A stretch of 64,000 nt of DNA. Source: Hysterangium stoloniferum (lineage: Eukaryota; Basidiomycota; Agaricomycetes; Hysterangiales; Hysterangiaceae). The stretch is taken from assembly GCA_015178975.1 (NCBI GenBank), contig WHVD01000068.1:186001-250000 (forward strand). Direction: 5' to 3'. The position numbers and the translations under genes are program-made. This document shows, piece by piece, positions 1 to 9,446 of this stretch. A model generated the notes under the pieces. That model was given only the letters and a program-made list of their open reading frames with translations. It ran no database searches and had not been told where the DNA came from. How positions within the stretch are numbered: position 1 is the stretch's first letter; every line of letters begins with the position of its first letter.

Positions 1-324
1 TGTTGTAGAGTTCTGAGCTTTCGTATATGTAGCTCCATATCAGCACCTTCTTCGGCAAACGTCTTGAAGAATTCTCGGCGCTTGTTAATTATACCAATGG
101 GGCCTTTTGCCTCGAATATGTTTGATAGTGTTCGCCAAACATCAAGCGCGGTAATTAATCCTCCTGTATATACCAAATAATTATCGCTTATGCGTAAGCA
201 AATTGCCGCATAAGCCTGTTGATCTTTCCGTTTCCAATCCATAATTGCCTGCCGTTCTTCTTCTGTTATATTCTTAGAGTCTGCCGGCATCGGCTCTCCA
301 GTTGATCCGTCCACATATGCCCAT

Positions 325-999
325 GGAGGGTGTTTATAATTACTATAATCTCAAATATTTACTAATAAAAGTCTTATTTTTACAAAACTCCATCTTTAAA
401 GAGTGATATCTATTCTGAAACAATTATATTATCAAAAAACAACCATCAGGAATAGTTCTCCATATTACATCTTATACAACCCATAGTTATTTAACAAATT
501 CCATTGTATATAATTTCCTTCCTTTTACAGATGCCTACTAATACTTTTATTAGTACTTTGTTTTTTAAAAGTTGTAATGTAGTTATTTCCCTGTAAAATA
601 TGTAAAATATTATTGGAAATTTTTCATACCACAGCTGTCTTTATTAAGTAAAACCCCCTATATATTCTGGGTATGTTGAATCAAGTAGAAATCTGTTTAG
701 ATTAACAGATCCATTCCGAAGTAATACATATGTATTTAGAGGTGCCAATGATATACATATGCATGGAATGGACTATCTAAAGGTATCTATTTTTTAAAAG
801 TATTAGTGTTTCAAACTACTAATTTTTTTTATTGTCTACTTGTGTCCGGAAAGATTCTTTAGTTTGTAATGTACGAGAGAGTTTAAAACTTTTTGAAAGT
901 TTTAAAAACCAAATTATGTTTTAATCACATCCCAGATGTTTCAATGACCTTTAGAGTATATTAGAATTTGGTATACTTAATAGTTTTCAGATATCCTCC
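325..999. mobile_element. 675-bp non-autonomous DNA element, copy 1 (3-bp TSD CAT)
   Basis: An AT-rich 675-bp sequence begins GGAGGGTGTTTATAATTAC and ends GATATCCTCC, flanked by CAT on both sides (322-324 and 1000-1002). Removing it and one CAT rejoins the copia gag frame exactly (...EQGLW|AYVDGS...). A second 675-bp copy lies at 57630-58304 and differs at only about a dozen sites. No coding frame is visible. The only terminal inverted match is GGAGG/CCTCC. A 3-bp duplication fits PIF/Harbinger or CACTA-type transposition, but the ends match neither clearly, so the superfamily is open. Confidence 0.88.
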
Positions 1000-1218
1000 C
1001 ATAGACCTTGTTCTATTAAGATCCATTTGAGTTTCTGTTTCCACGCAAAATAATTGTCCCCATTTAAGGGGTCAATCCTATATAATGAGTTTGATTGGTT
1101 AAGCGACATTGTAGGTAATTATTATTTGATTAGAATTTCCAGTGTAAAGATATGAGCATCGAGTTCTAGATTTGAGGTATGTATATACTTGTTCTAGTTT
1201 CAGCCGGGGCCCATAACC

Positions 1219-1340
1219 TGTAGTCAAAAGATGATAATATTATTTATTCGAGATGTTATCGCGTCTTTTTATACTAAATAAATATTAACTAATTACTAAT
1301 ATTTCCGGATACGGGATATCGAGTTGCCGGCCCCACAACA
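1219..1340 (-). repeat. 122-bp copia 5' LTR
   Basis: Read on the minus strand the LTR starts TGTTGTGGGG and ends GACTACA (TG...CA). It contains a TATAAAAAG motif near the middle and directly precedes the tRNA-iMet-type primer-binding site. It is unusually short for an autonomous copia element. The partner LTR is outside the window, so the borders rest on the TG...CA ends and the primer-binding site. Confidence 0.75.
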
Positions 1341-1585
1341 TAGCATTGGTGAGCCGCTGACTCGTTACACTGGAATGTGATGGAGTCGTCGGGAACCGCT
1401 ACTAATATATATTATATTATATTACCAACAGTTACTATGAATACTGACACGCGCATCCTAAAACAGAGCATCACATGTGACACGGCTGCAGACCGAGACG
1501 CTTAGATTGCTGCAACTGGGGCAACCCATCCCGACCAAGTTGCACCAGCGCCGGCTCCTGCCATGGCCCCCCGCCCGCTGACAAC
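1341..1585. other. no gene seen; flank of the copia LTR
   Basis: This stretch follows the copia LTR and precedes the CBM19-like relic. Bases around 1510-1570 may be an eroded Pro/Ala-rich linker of that relic in shifting frames. Nothing else is recognisable. Confidence 0.4.
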
Positions 1586-1971
1586 AAGGTTTCATCTGGC
1601 GACAAGAAGTCTTTCACACTCTCGAACGGAAAGGCCGCTCAGGCATTGAAGTGTGTTGCTGCCAGACGCTTCGTAGAGCTATGTATGGCTGTAGCAAACA
1701 ATTCACATCGCTCACCACCTCGTCATCCTGCACCGCGGGCCAAAATGCCTGTGTGAACAATCAGTTTGTGCAGGGTGTTGACGGTAAATTCGTCCTCACC
1801 AGATGTGCTGGTGGCTTGCAGTGTGCTGTCTTGCTCCTAGTCAACTCCCCCGGAACTGTAAGTGTGAATCTTCTTGTTTGTACATCACTTGACCTACATC
1901 TCATATATTCTCAGTCGGTCACCTGTGTTGACAATGCTCAAGCCGTTGCACGTATTGCAGCAACTGGTTGG
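1586..1971 (+). pseudogene. relic of a CBM19-like secreted carbohydrate-binding protein
   Basis: Two exon pieces read KVSSGDKKSFTLSNGKAAQ (from 1586) and SCTAGQNACVNNQFVQ...KFVLTRCAGGLQC...LVNSPGT (about 1725-1857), followed after a clean GTAAG...CAG intron (1858-1914, 57 nt) by SVTCVDNAQAVARIAATG. This is the pattern of the CBM19-like module of secreted, often chitin-active, proteins in Agaricomycetes. The copy is degraded. The frame changes between the two pieces near 1650. One of the usual disulfide cysteines is Gly (FVQG), and no signal peptide or intact N-terminus is visible. The family call comes from remembered motif patterns, not from a search. Confidence 0.6.
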
Positions 1972-2189
1972 CTCATCCCTCACAGGCAACTGAATTTGTC
2001 AATTCTTTTCCAACGAGATTACGGTATGAAGAGTATTGTTTTATTGTTTTATTGGATGATATGGCTGGATCTTCACTGCCGATATGCAGTCATGCCACAT
2101 AGAATACCATTGAGTCCGAAATGTCAGAATGTTTAATAGAATACATGTACTCACGACTTACTGGTAACGAGCTTGCCAAAAAAATAAAG

Positions 2190-2592
2190 GAACGTTCAGA
2201 GAGGAGCTGCCAAGAATTTAAAGGGGCATTCAGAGAGGAGCGGCAGGTGTGAGCTTTCTGAAAAGAGCGGTGGACCTGTCAAGAATCTAGGGGGCCATTC
2301 AGACGGGAAGGACGGCGTTGCCAAAAATTTAAAACACCATTCAAAGAGAAGCGTCGAGCTTGCCCAGATATTACGGAGGCATTCAGAAAGAAGTATCAAG
2401 CTTGTCCAAAATTTGAGGGAGTATTCAGAGAAGAACACCGACTTTGCAAAGAATTTAGATGAGCACTCAGGAAGGAACGAGCTTACGAAGTATTTAGAGC
2501 AGCAGTCAAAGAGGAACGCACGGCTCGCCAATGATCTAGAGAAGCATTTAGGGAACGACAAGCTTACCAAGATTTTCGATGGGAGTTCGGGG
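2190..2592. repeat. degenerate 42-bp coding-type minisatellite, about 10 units
   Basis: Units resemble AGAGAGGAACACGAGCTTGC then CAAGAATTTAGAGGAGCATTC with a 42-bp period, a multiple of three. Plus-strand units around 2413-2590 read like EHSGRNELTKYLEQ / QSKRNARLANDLEK, a charged helical 14-residue repeat. The minus strand is also open through the array (2708-2196, 170 codons), so the coding strand, if any, cannot be settled from the sequence. The earliest units carry length changes that break the plus frame. It may be the relic of a repeat-bearing protein gene. Confidence 0.7.
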
Positions 2593-2599
2593 TGGCTGC

Positions 2600-3020
2600 A
2601 GCGGCTATTTGCGCAAGAGCTTTCCATCACGTGATACGAGGGGTTATTTTTCTTAAAATTATATTTATATACCGCATCGCAACGCGCTTTGACTCCAGCT
2701 GAATCCAAATCTGAAATTAGTTTCTTGCCAAAAGTTCTATAACAAATATACTATGACATGTTCTTGTTAAGCTATTGTGACTATAATCACGAAGATAATA
2801 ACATACCTCAGTCGACACGTAAGGGTGATTTGACTGAGGTATGGGTGTGTAACTGTCGTAGTTAAATACTCTTCGCTTAACGTGCGGCTGAGATGGTAAT
2901 ACGTGTGTTCTGAGGTACGGTATGGCTGGGTACTGTCATATACGCTTGATACAGGATGGGACGTGCTCTGGATTGTGACGCCGACGATGAAAAGATCCTA
3001 TTGGCACTAATAGAGCCTCG
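2600..3020. other. no gene seen
   Basis: AT-rich flank after the minisatellite. The motif ATATTTATATACCGCATCGC near 2663-2682 recurs in similar form near 50530-50550, suggesting a dispersed repeat. No other structure was recognised. Confidence 0.4.
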
Positions 3021-3029
3021 CCATGCCAT

Positions 3030-3470
3030 GCAGACCCCGACCCAGATGCCAATGTGTTCTTGGATGATGGCATGGACGTAGACACATAATTCACACCTCG
3101 TTCCGCGATCCAGCAGCAAGGAAGTACAGCTCCATCATCTTCAAACGACAAAGTCTCATCAAAACCTCTGGAAATCCTCCCCAGTAAACTCGATAATGAT
3201 TCAAGTGCCGTATCCGACGAGACAAATCCCATCTAAAGCGCGTGCAATTAGTATCATGCCTCGTATCAAGGCTAACGCCGAGATTCAGGCTGCAACGCAG
3301 GCGCAGCAGGAACGAAATCTATCACCGTTAGGTTTAACGAATGATGGTAGTGACCTTTTTGACGTGCCGAAGATGGATCGTCCTGAATCATATGAGTCGG
3401 GTTCGGAACTTGAGTTGGATACCATTGTGCAAGTGTTAGACGCTAGGTGGGTTTTCCTGTTCATCTTTAA
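3030..3470 (+). pseudogene. possible decayed gene encoding an acidic, disordered protein
   Basis: Two overlapping plus frames carry protein-like composition. One (about 3025-3230) reads DPDPDANVFLDDGMDVDT and later SSSNDKVSSKPLEILPSKL. The other (3196-3480) reads MPRIKANAEIQAATQAQQER and RPESYESGSELELDTIVQVL. The composition suggests an acidic, Ser-rich, probably disordered protein whose frame is now broken. An intron could begin near 3449 (GGTGGG), but no convincing acceptor follows. No family is recognised, and chance open frames remain possible. Confidence 0.25.
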
Positions 3471-3479
3471 AGCGTGCTG

Positions 3480-4890
3480 ATCTAATGAACATGTCCTACA
3501 CATGAAGCCAGAAACCTGATGAGAGGAGAGGACTTTCTTGACTGCCAAACAACTTCCATCTGATAGCGAATTGCCATGACTTCATGCTTACGCTGCCATG
3601 TTCTATGTTCTATCACCAAGTGCCGTCTACTATCTTCCACCTGTGGCAAATCAGTGTATCCATACAGGAATCATTACACATGCTGATGCCACATGTTATT
3701 GCTGGACCGAGTTGGTACATATTTGTGGAGTAGAGTTGTAACCATGGTAAAGCGCCTGTACTACAGTTGCGGACTAGTAAGAGTGCCGCACGATCCCTGG
3801 CATGCAGGGGAGAAGCTCGGCACTCAACGTCCAGCCGGGCGTACGAAGGATTCTCACGTCTTTTGTTTTCTGCGACGACTCTGTCGCTCTAGTCTTTAAA
3901 ATTTTACGCTCAATTGATGCATTATCATTTTTTTTAAAACATTTCTAATTATTTTACCCACCCACCCTCGCCCTTTAAGCTGAGGTCAGTAGTGTTAAAT
4001 CAGTTATCATTCCCAGAATTATTATATTGGATAATAGTAATGGATTAATAATGCGAGAGTTGTAACGCATGAGGAGACCCGCCCTCCCGAGCGGCGAGTC
4101 TTCCCATGCATACGCGGAGAGCTAACGCTCTCCCCCTACCCAACCGTACGACTTCTCGTACAGTATACATTACGTAGTAGAAGCTGGAGATCAAAGTCGG
4201 CAAGTTTGATATCTCACCATCGAGAACTTGTTGAAATAGACTCGTGCGCCCAAGCTTAAGTTAAACTCACACAACGACACTAAACAACACTAAGCCGCAC
4301 ATTTTGCCTCTGCAGGACGAAGTTGGGCGCGTCTAGGTGGTGAAGGGCCGTGATGCTTAGTACTGTAACTGTGAAGATGGTTCTGACGGTGTTGGAACGA
4401 CCACACCAATTTTTGATTGGGTTGACTTATGTGAGAACGAGTGTGATACGGACAATTCAAATTGTTCGCTTCTTCTAAAAGGTGAGACGTGAGTGTTTGG
4501 AAATGGTACAACGTCGTCATCGGATTCCCCAGAATATATGATGGTGTCGAGCTGCTGTTGCGTTATTTATTGACCCTTGTGAAGAGAGGTGGATGTCATC
4601 ATTGGGCATATTAGTTGGGTTGAACACATTCCCTTCGGTACAAGATTTTAGGCCACGGTACTTAGGTCGGTCAGTGTCAAGTGAATCTGACTACATGACC
4701 TATTATGTCAAATGAGATGCGTTTTGACTCCTGTAATCATAAAACATATGATCTGCAAGTAATGTGATTATCCCACCTTGACGTTACCTGATAACAGCAA
4801 GCGCTCCCACTCCAAATCTTCTGGGAAATCTTGACTTCTAATAGAGGACCAACGAACGGCCTTTCTTTACAGCAGCGCAAAACAATCTGA
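3480..4890. other. no gene seen; contains a weak inverted-repeat arm
   Basis: Only short frames are present. About 3708-3755 (GTGGAGTAGAGTTGTAACC) reads as an inverted copy of 5455-5510. A small hairpin (GGAGAGC...GCTCTCC) lies near 4117. No recognisable domains. Confidence 0.35.
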
Positions 4891-5005
4891 ACCTAGTCAG
4901 ACCTGAGGAGAATACAGTAGATGGTTCAGAGGGTGCAAATCAGTCGCATGTAGTACCATTGCATCCCATTTGAATCACAGTAATTATAGAGGGCAAAGTA
5001 ATAGT
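4891..5005 (+). repeat. dispersed direct repeat, copy 1
   Basis: About 115 bp (AACCTAGTCAGACCTGAGGA ... AGTTGTATCA) recurs in the same orientation at 7681-7795 with moderate divergence and small gaps. A partial third echo (CAGGAATACAGTAGATGGTC) lies near 5121. There are no coding features. Confidence 0.6.
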
Positions 5006-7680
5006 TGTATCAAACCGCCAGTCTTAATATGAATATTTATGTTTAATTATTTGTCAAATACGTGGTCAATTAAAAACGCATAAAATCATACAAATAAATT
5101 ATTCTCCAAGTCAAACCTCACAGGAATACAGTAGATGGTCCAGAGAATTTTTAATTCGCACACATGAGACGTGTTGCAAGAGGTGTGCCCGAGAGAAGAT
5201 TATAAGAGTGGCGAAAAAGGTGGCACATTAAAAATGTTAAGAAAGATTTGTTGTTCCCAGGTTCTGGAACGACTTTTGATGGTGAGTAGATGAGAACAGT
5301 GACGAGGAGGACCAAGAAGACGAAAAAGATGTGGGTGGAAAGCCGGGTGTGACGCTTCTGCAGACTGCCTATTCTAATGACGCGTATGAGCGACAAACAT
5401 CTGACGGCTCTCTCCGTGGGAGTTGGGCTGATGCAGAGTGGTATACGGGTACATACTTAGCACAAGAGGGGTTTACCACGGTTACAACTCTATTCCACAA
5501 CAATGTGCCCAATACATGCACATGGCAAATCATCATACTGATTTTCCATGCATGGAACACAGTAAATGGAAGATGGAAGATGGAAGATGGCTGCAAACGT
5601 GTGCTTCGAATTCATAATTGCGAAAGTTATTATGATCTAAAGCCGCAAGGGGGCTAGAGTTGCTTCTCATTGAGCGCCTGAAATCATACTACATATACTG
5701 CAACGAGAATGCTAATAATCTAATTTCTTGAACAGCTAAGAGCGACCCAGCACTGGTACTTACAAAATCTCACATGCAATCCGTGGCAGATATTCGAGCA
5801 GCAACTGCAAAGTAACTACCTTATGCCATTTCATATCACACAACACTGATGTGGGTTTCCAGTAAGCTCCAGACTTACACCGATTTCGCAGGACTAGGTC
5901 TGTCTACACAAAGTCGCAGCTGTTTACCACACTATATAGACGGGCATCTCAGTTTTGCTTAGTTATGATACATTGTTGACTCTTCCGGTGGAAATCCAGT
6001 TCGTATGGAAGAGTAGGATCAGACTACCATCTGTGCTGTACATCATGGCCCGATATTCGCACCTACTTGTGTTTATATTTGGTGTCGTTATTGATCTTGC
6101 AGATGGACCGTTAGAGGTGCGTGATGGGATGGGCCTGAAAATGTCCCTTTACTTACAGCATTTGATAGTGTGTGATTCCATTTGAGCCTCAGGTTAGTTG
6201 TTTACTGATTAGCCATAGAGCATGTAATGCACTATTACACACCTTTTATGTTCTGGACACTATTTCGGCGCTTAGTTTACACGGTGAGTAATCTATTTAT
6301 TATTTACTTTCTCAAATAACTCAACCAACAAGGATGTCAGGGGTGTTACTTGCAAGGATTTACGCTATAAGCAGGGCTAACAAATATCTCTTAACTCCAA
6401 TCTTGTTCACATATCTTGGAGAAGTCTCCTGCCTTGTGGTGTGTTTACTTACTGGCAATGTGTGGATCGGTATACCCATCGGTGTGATAGCTTCTCATAG
6501 TCCATGAAGACTGTCGTTCTGGGCCCAATATCAAACTGCGCGTTTCAGTTAGCTAAAACTACGCAACTGTGTATTAACGTCATTAAACAGGGGTACAGAA
6601 GTCGATCACATATGCCTGGAGACCTCGAGTTAACATGATCGTTATAGGCTCAGCAACAGCCGCTCTTACAATTACGTTGGATGGGCTCATATTATTCACC
6701 ACATTGTTCCACACCATCGGCACGATTAGGCTGCAAAGAGGTATTAAAGAATTGAGGAAACAATCTATAACCTATCTACTTGTGCAGCAAGGTAATTTAT
6801 CTCGGCGTTTGAGTCTACGTGTTCTTATATGACCATATCAATCGCAGGTGTTCTCCGATTTGCGTCAGTGCTAAATTAACCTGACTTCAGTTGATAATAT
6901 TTTTATTTTTATTTTTATTTCTCAGCGTAATTTTCATCTGGAATTTACAGAACTTAATTACAGACAAGGTTTGGGATTGCCGCTCCTTTCTCCCTTTTAG
7001 CTGATACCACTACATCTCTTCTAAGTTTGTTTCCGTGAATATCTTTTATCCTCTGTGAATTCCATAACACCTACTCATTCCAAATCGAATACAGGCCTTA
7101 TTTGCCAACTTGGCGACAAGCTTGGAGGTCTGGCAAGTATTTATCTCATGCATTTCACCTGACGTCTTAATGGCAACTGCAGCATATCCGCCATTCTCGT
7201 TTGCCGCTTCTTTCTCGATCTGCGAGAATTCAACTCGTCATGTAACGTGATCAATACGACGAATAATCTCGGGCTCACTACCTTCCGAGGGGCCGTACGC
7301 AGTATTGGACATTCTTTCATTGAGGACGTCGGAGATAATTATATAGGAGATTTCATTTCGAGGGAACATTATGATGGAGGAATCCCCGTCCATTCCGCAG
7401 GGGGGCGTGAAGAAACGTCTGGTGGGAGGCTTGAAGGCCTTGCTTCACAGTAATGTAAGGGGGTTATCTGCTGATTATTATCAGTGACCACGCAATTCAA
7501 AATATTTATGACACTTGATGAAGTAAAATAAAAGCCCCCAAAAATCGTTGGATACAGTTCACATCTCAACTCATTTTTCTATAGATGTATTCAGGATATT
7601 AGTAGAGCCGCAAGAATATTTATTTATTTATAAAGCACCCGCTCACTCAAAACTGTGTGGAATCATACACATAAATCAAC
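5006..7680. other. no gene recognised; short open frames only
   Basis: The longest plus frame here (5331-5657, 108 codons) has no recognisable motif and overlaps frames on the other strand. Around 5455-5510 it contains the inverted partner of the 3.7-kb repeat. I see no splice-consistent gene, RNA gene or element ends. Confidence 0.4.
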
Positions 7681-7795
7681 TTGAACCTAGCCATACTTGA
7701 GAAGAATACAGTGGGCTATCCAAAGGGTGTAACCATTACATCCCATTCGCATCACATTAATTATAGAGGGCAAATATAATAGTTGTATCAGACTG
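7681..7795 (+). repeat. dispersed direct repeat, copy 2
   Basis: Same-orientation partner of 4891-5005. It shares AATTATAGAGGGCAAA and the ATAGTTGTATCA end. Confidence 0.6.
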
Positions 7796-8101
7796 ACAGG
7801 AAACTTCGGCCTCGACAGCTATTCACTGCATATGATCTGTACTCTCAGAATGGATGACTAGACTCCTTCCTTAGGCGCGAGTATTCGCGTCTCTACGAAT
7901 ATTGGACGTCTCAACGTAAATATTCGAGGTTCTTGAGGTTGAGCTCTGCCGGGATAATGTTCACAGCACACCACCCGAGGAAATGACTGAAGGTTATGTG
8001 ATTTCAATAGTAATTCTTTAACCGATAATGTTAGTCGATTGATAACTGTAGTACTACTAGGCTAAATTGATGCTATGTATTCTTGAAATCCGCTAATATA
8101 T

Positions 8102-8260
8102 TTGGTACCGGCGCCGCTACTGGGCGAAGTCAAATACCACTGTATTCAACATTTGATTGAAAACGGCACCATACAACTCCATTTTCGCTCGACAGAAGAA
8201 ATGAACGTCGACATGCTTACAAAACCATTATCACCATGGACACATTTATTATACACATCG
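8102..8260 (+). mobile_element. scrap of a Ty1/copia RNase H C-terminus
   Basis: The plus frame reads EVKYHCIQHLIENGTIQLHF then TEEMNVDMLTKPLS. This is the well-conserved copia RNase H tail (K-Y-H-x-I-R-x3-E-N-G-x-I-x-L ... D-x-x-T-K-P-L). No LTR or upstream domains are visible around it. It is an old, isolated fragment, unrelated in position to the two copia elements at the window ends. Confidence 0.75.
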
Positions 8261-8940
8261 TCTTGGTCTATTTCCTTCTGCCCATCTGTGGGCCTATTGC
8301 CATAGGGGATAGGAATACAGTTGATACATGGGCAGAAGGATAGAAAGAAAAGGTTCTCTCACTGATGTTTGCATAAACACGAAGTACAAAGTCCCTTGTC
8401 AATATGCACGTAAATCTTCGAGATAAAGTGACCAAACCAGTTTTGTACATACATCACAGCTTTTTTCTTTTTCAGTTTATTTATGAGAATTAATCTATTA
8501 TTTTCCGTATTTACAGTCATAACGTTATCATCTAATATTTATGGCACTTGGCGTTTAAAGGCCATCTTTGGAGGCGGGGGCTTTTCTAGCGACTTCATAG
8601 ACCAGTGTTAATTGGCAATTTGAACTAGATTCAAAGCGGTGTCTCAAACATAGAAAGTGCCTGATGAACCTTGTCAACGGTTTTCTTTCCATTCTCGTGA
8701 CACGCCTCTTGTCTATACCTCACGCTCTCCATGTCCGACCACGAGATAGTACTGAGTCACCCTGACCAGGTCGAAGTGCTACCCCATTGATCTCGCCTGC
8801 TACCCTGGAAGCTCAACAGATCGCAGTCCTCGAAAGTCATTTTCAGGATATACTTCAGAGACTATGGGCGTGTAATAGAGAGGGTCTGTTACCGCAGACC
8901 AGGTCATAAGCATGTATCGATCACCAAGGACACATTTGAT
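8261..8940. other. no gene seen
   Basis: A T-rich stretch with short frames only. The frame near 8820-8950 (YGRVIERVCYRRPGHKHVSI) may be an upstream exon of the 8943-9446 frame, but this is not secure. Confidence 0.3.
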
Positions 8941-8942
8941 TC

Positions 8943-9446
8943 ATGGGTTCAGCAACTGGTATGTTAAGCTTTGTTTCAAGAATCGACTACAATGTGTCAG
9001 ACTGTTTTTTCGTTGAGTGCCGTGGTTTTGCAACTTGCCTGGAGCCACCACAAGGCTTGCTGGATTCATCAGGAATTGGGCAAGGCATGTCCGGCATTGA
9101 GAGAGAAGCCATGACTAGGTGCTTCGCACCTGTCATTCGTAATCCAACGGATGTCAAAGTTGGCCCCCGCTACTTTTGTGATCTGGCAATGGAGCGGATC
9201 GGGACAAAGCTACTATACGGCACCAAGATATCCATTTTGGTTGGGAAGTGCTTCTTCAACACACGACATGTGGAGGAGCACCAAAGGAGAATTGTAAGGC
9301 TCATAGACACAGGCGAGGGGGAAAAGACAAGGAATAAACTGCTTAAAAAACAGCTAACAGTGGGGCAATTGACCCTAATTGTTAAAGAGGGGGTGGATCT
9401 CTTGAGGCATGTTCTTGTCTGGGAAAAGCCATCCATTGGATACTAA
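8943..9446 (+). CDS. hypothetical protein fragment related to the block-P family
   Basis: An ATG frame of 167 codons. Residues about 75-100 read RYFCDLAMERIGTKLLYGTK. This resembles GYFCGLALERVGRRMLYYSK in the three block-P copies (19.7, 27.2 and 56.1 kb): the F-C-x-L-A-x-E-R-[IV]-G-x4-LY-x2-K pattern is shared. The rest (VRLIDTGEGEKTRNKL, QLTVGQLTLIVKEGVDLLRH) also recurs in shifted frames in the duplicated segment at 14800-15050. No known domain is recognised. A possible upstream exon with an intron at 8959-9000 (GTATGT...CAG) would give a different N-terminus, so the start is uncertain. It is probably one exon of a decayed multicopy gene. Confidence 0.45.
   Translation: MGSATGMLSFVSRIDYNVSDCFFVECRGFATCLEPPQGLLDSSGIGQGMSGIEREAMTRCFAPVIRNPTDVKVGPRYFCDLAMERIGTKLLYGTKISILVGKCFFNTRHVEEHQRRIVRLIDTGEGEKTRNKLLKKQLTVGQLTLIVKEGVDLLRHVLVWEKPSIGY

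Larger units (their letters stand above)
1..1340 (-). mobile_element. Ty1/copia retrotransposon, 5' part, runs off the left edge
   Basis: On the minus strand the order is LTR (1340-1219), primer-binding site (1218-1206), then a gag frame starting with ATG at 1109 (MSLNQSNSLYRIDPLNGDN...) and continuing past base 1. The gag part has the W-YVDGS and W-x6-D-x-A-x3-I pattern of copia UBN2-type Gag. The primer-binding site GGTTATGGGCCCC matches the anticodon-arm region of initiator tRNA-Met, the half-tRNA priming known for Drosophila copia. The visible gag stays open except for one nested 675-bp DNA element at 325-999. The visible part therefore looks whole and fairly young. Protease, integrase, RT and the other LTR would lie left of the window. 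Confidence 0.88.

Noticed and set aside
2196-2708. 170-codon minus-strand protein over the 42-bp repeat
   Set aside because: It may be open only because the repeat length is a multiple of three. The plus strand gives the more regular helix-like repeat, so neither was called a gene.
4100-4140. Hairpin GGAGAGC...GCTCTCC as a terminator or small RNA
   Set aside because: Too short, no adjacent gene, and no box motifs of a known RNA class.
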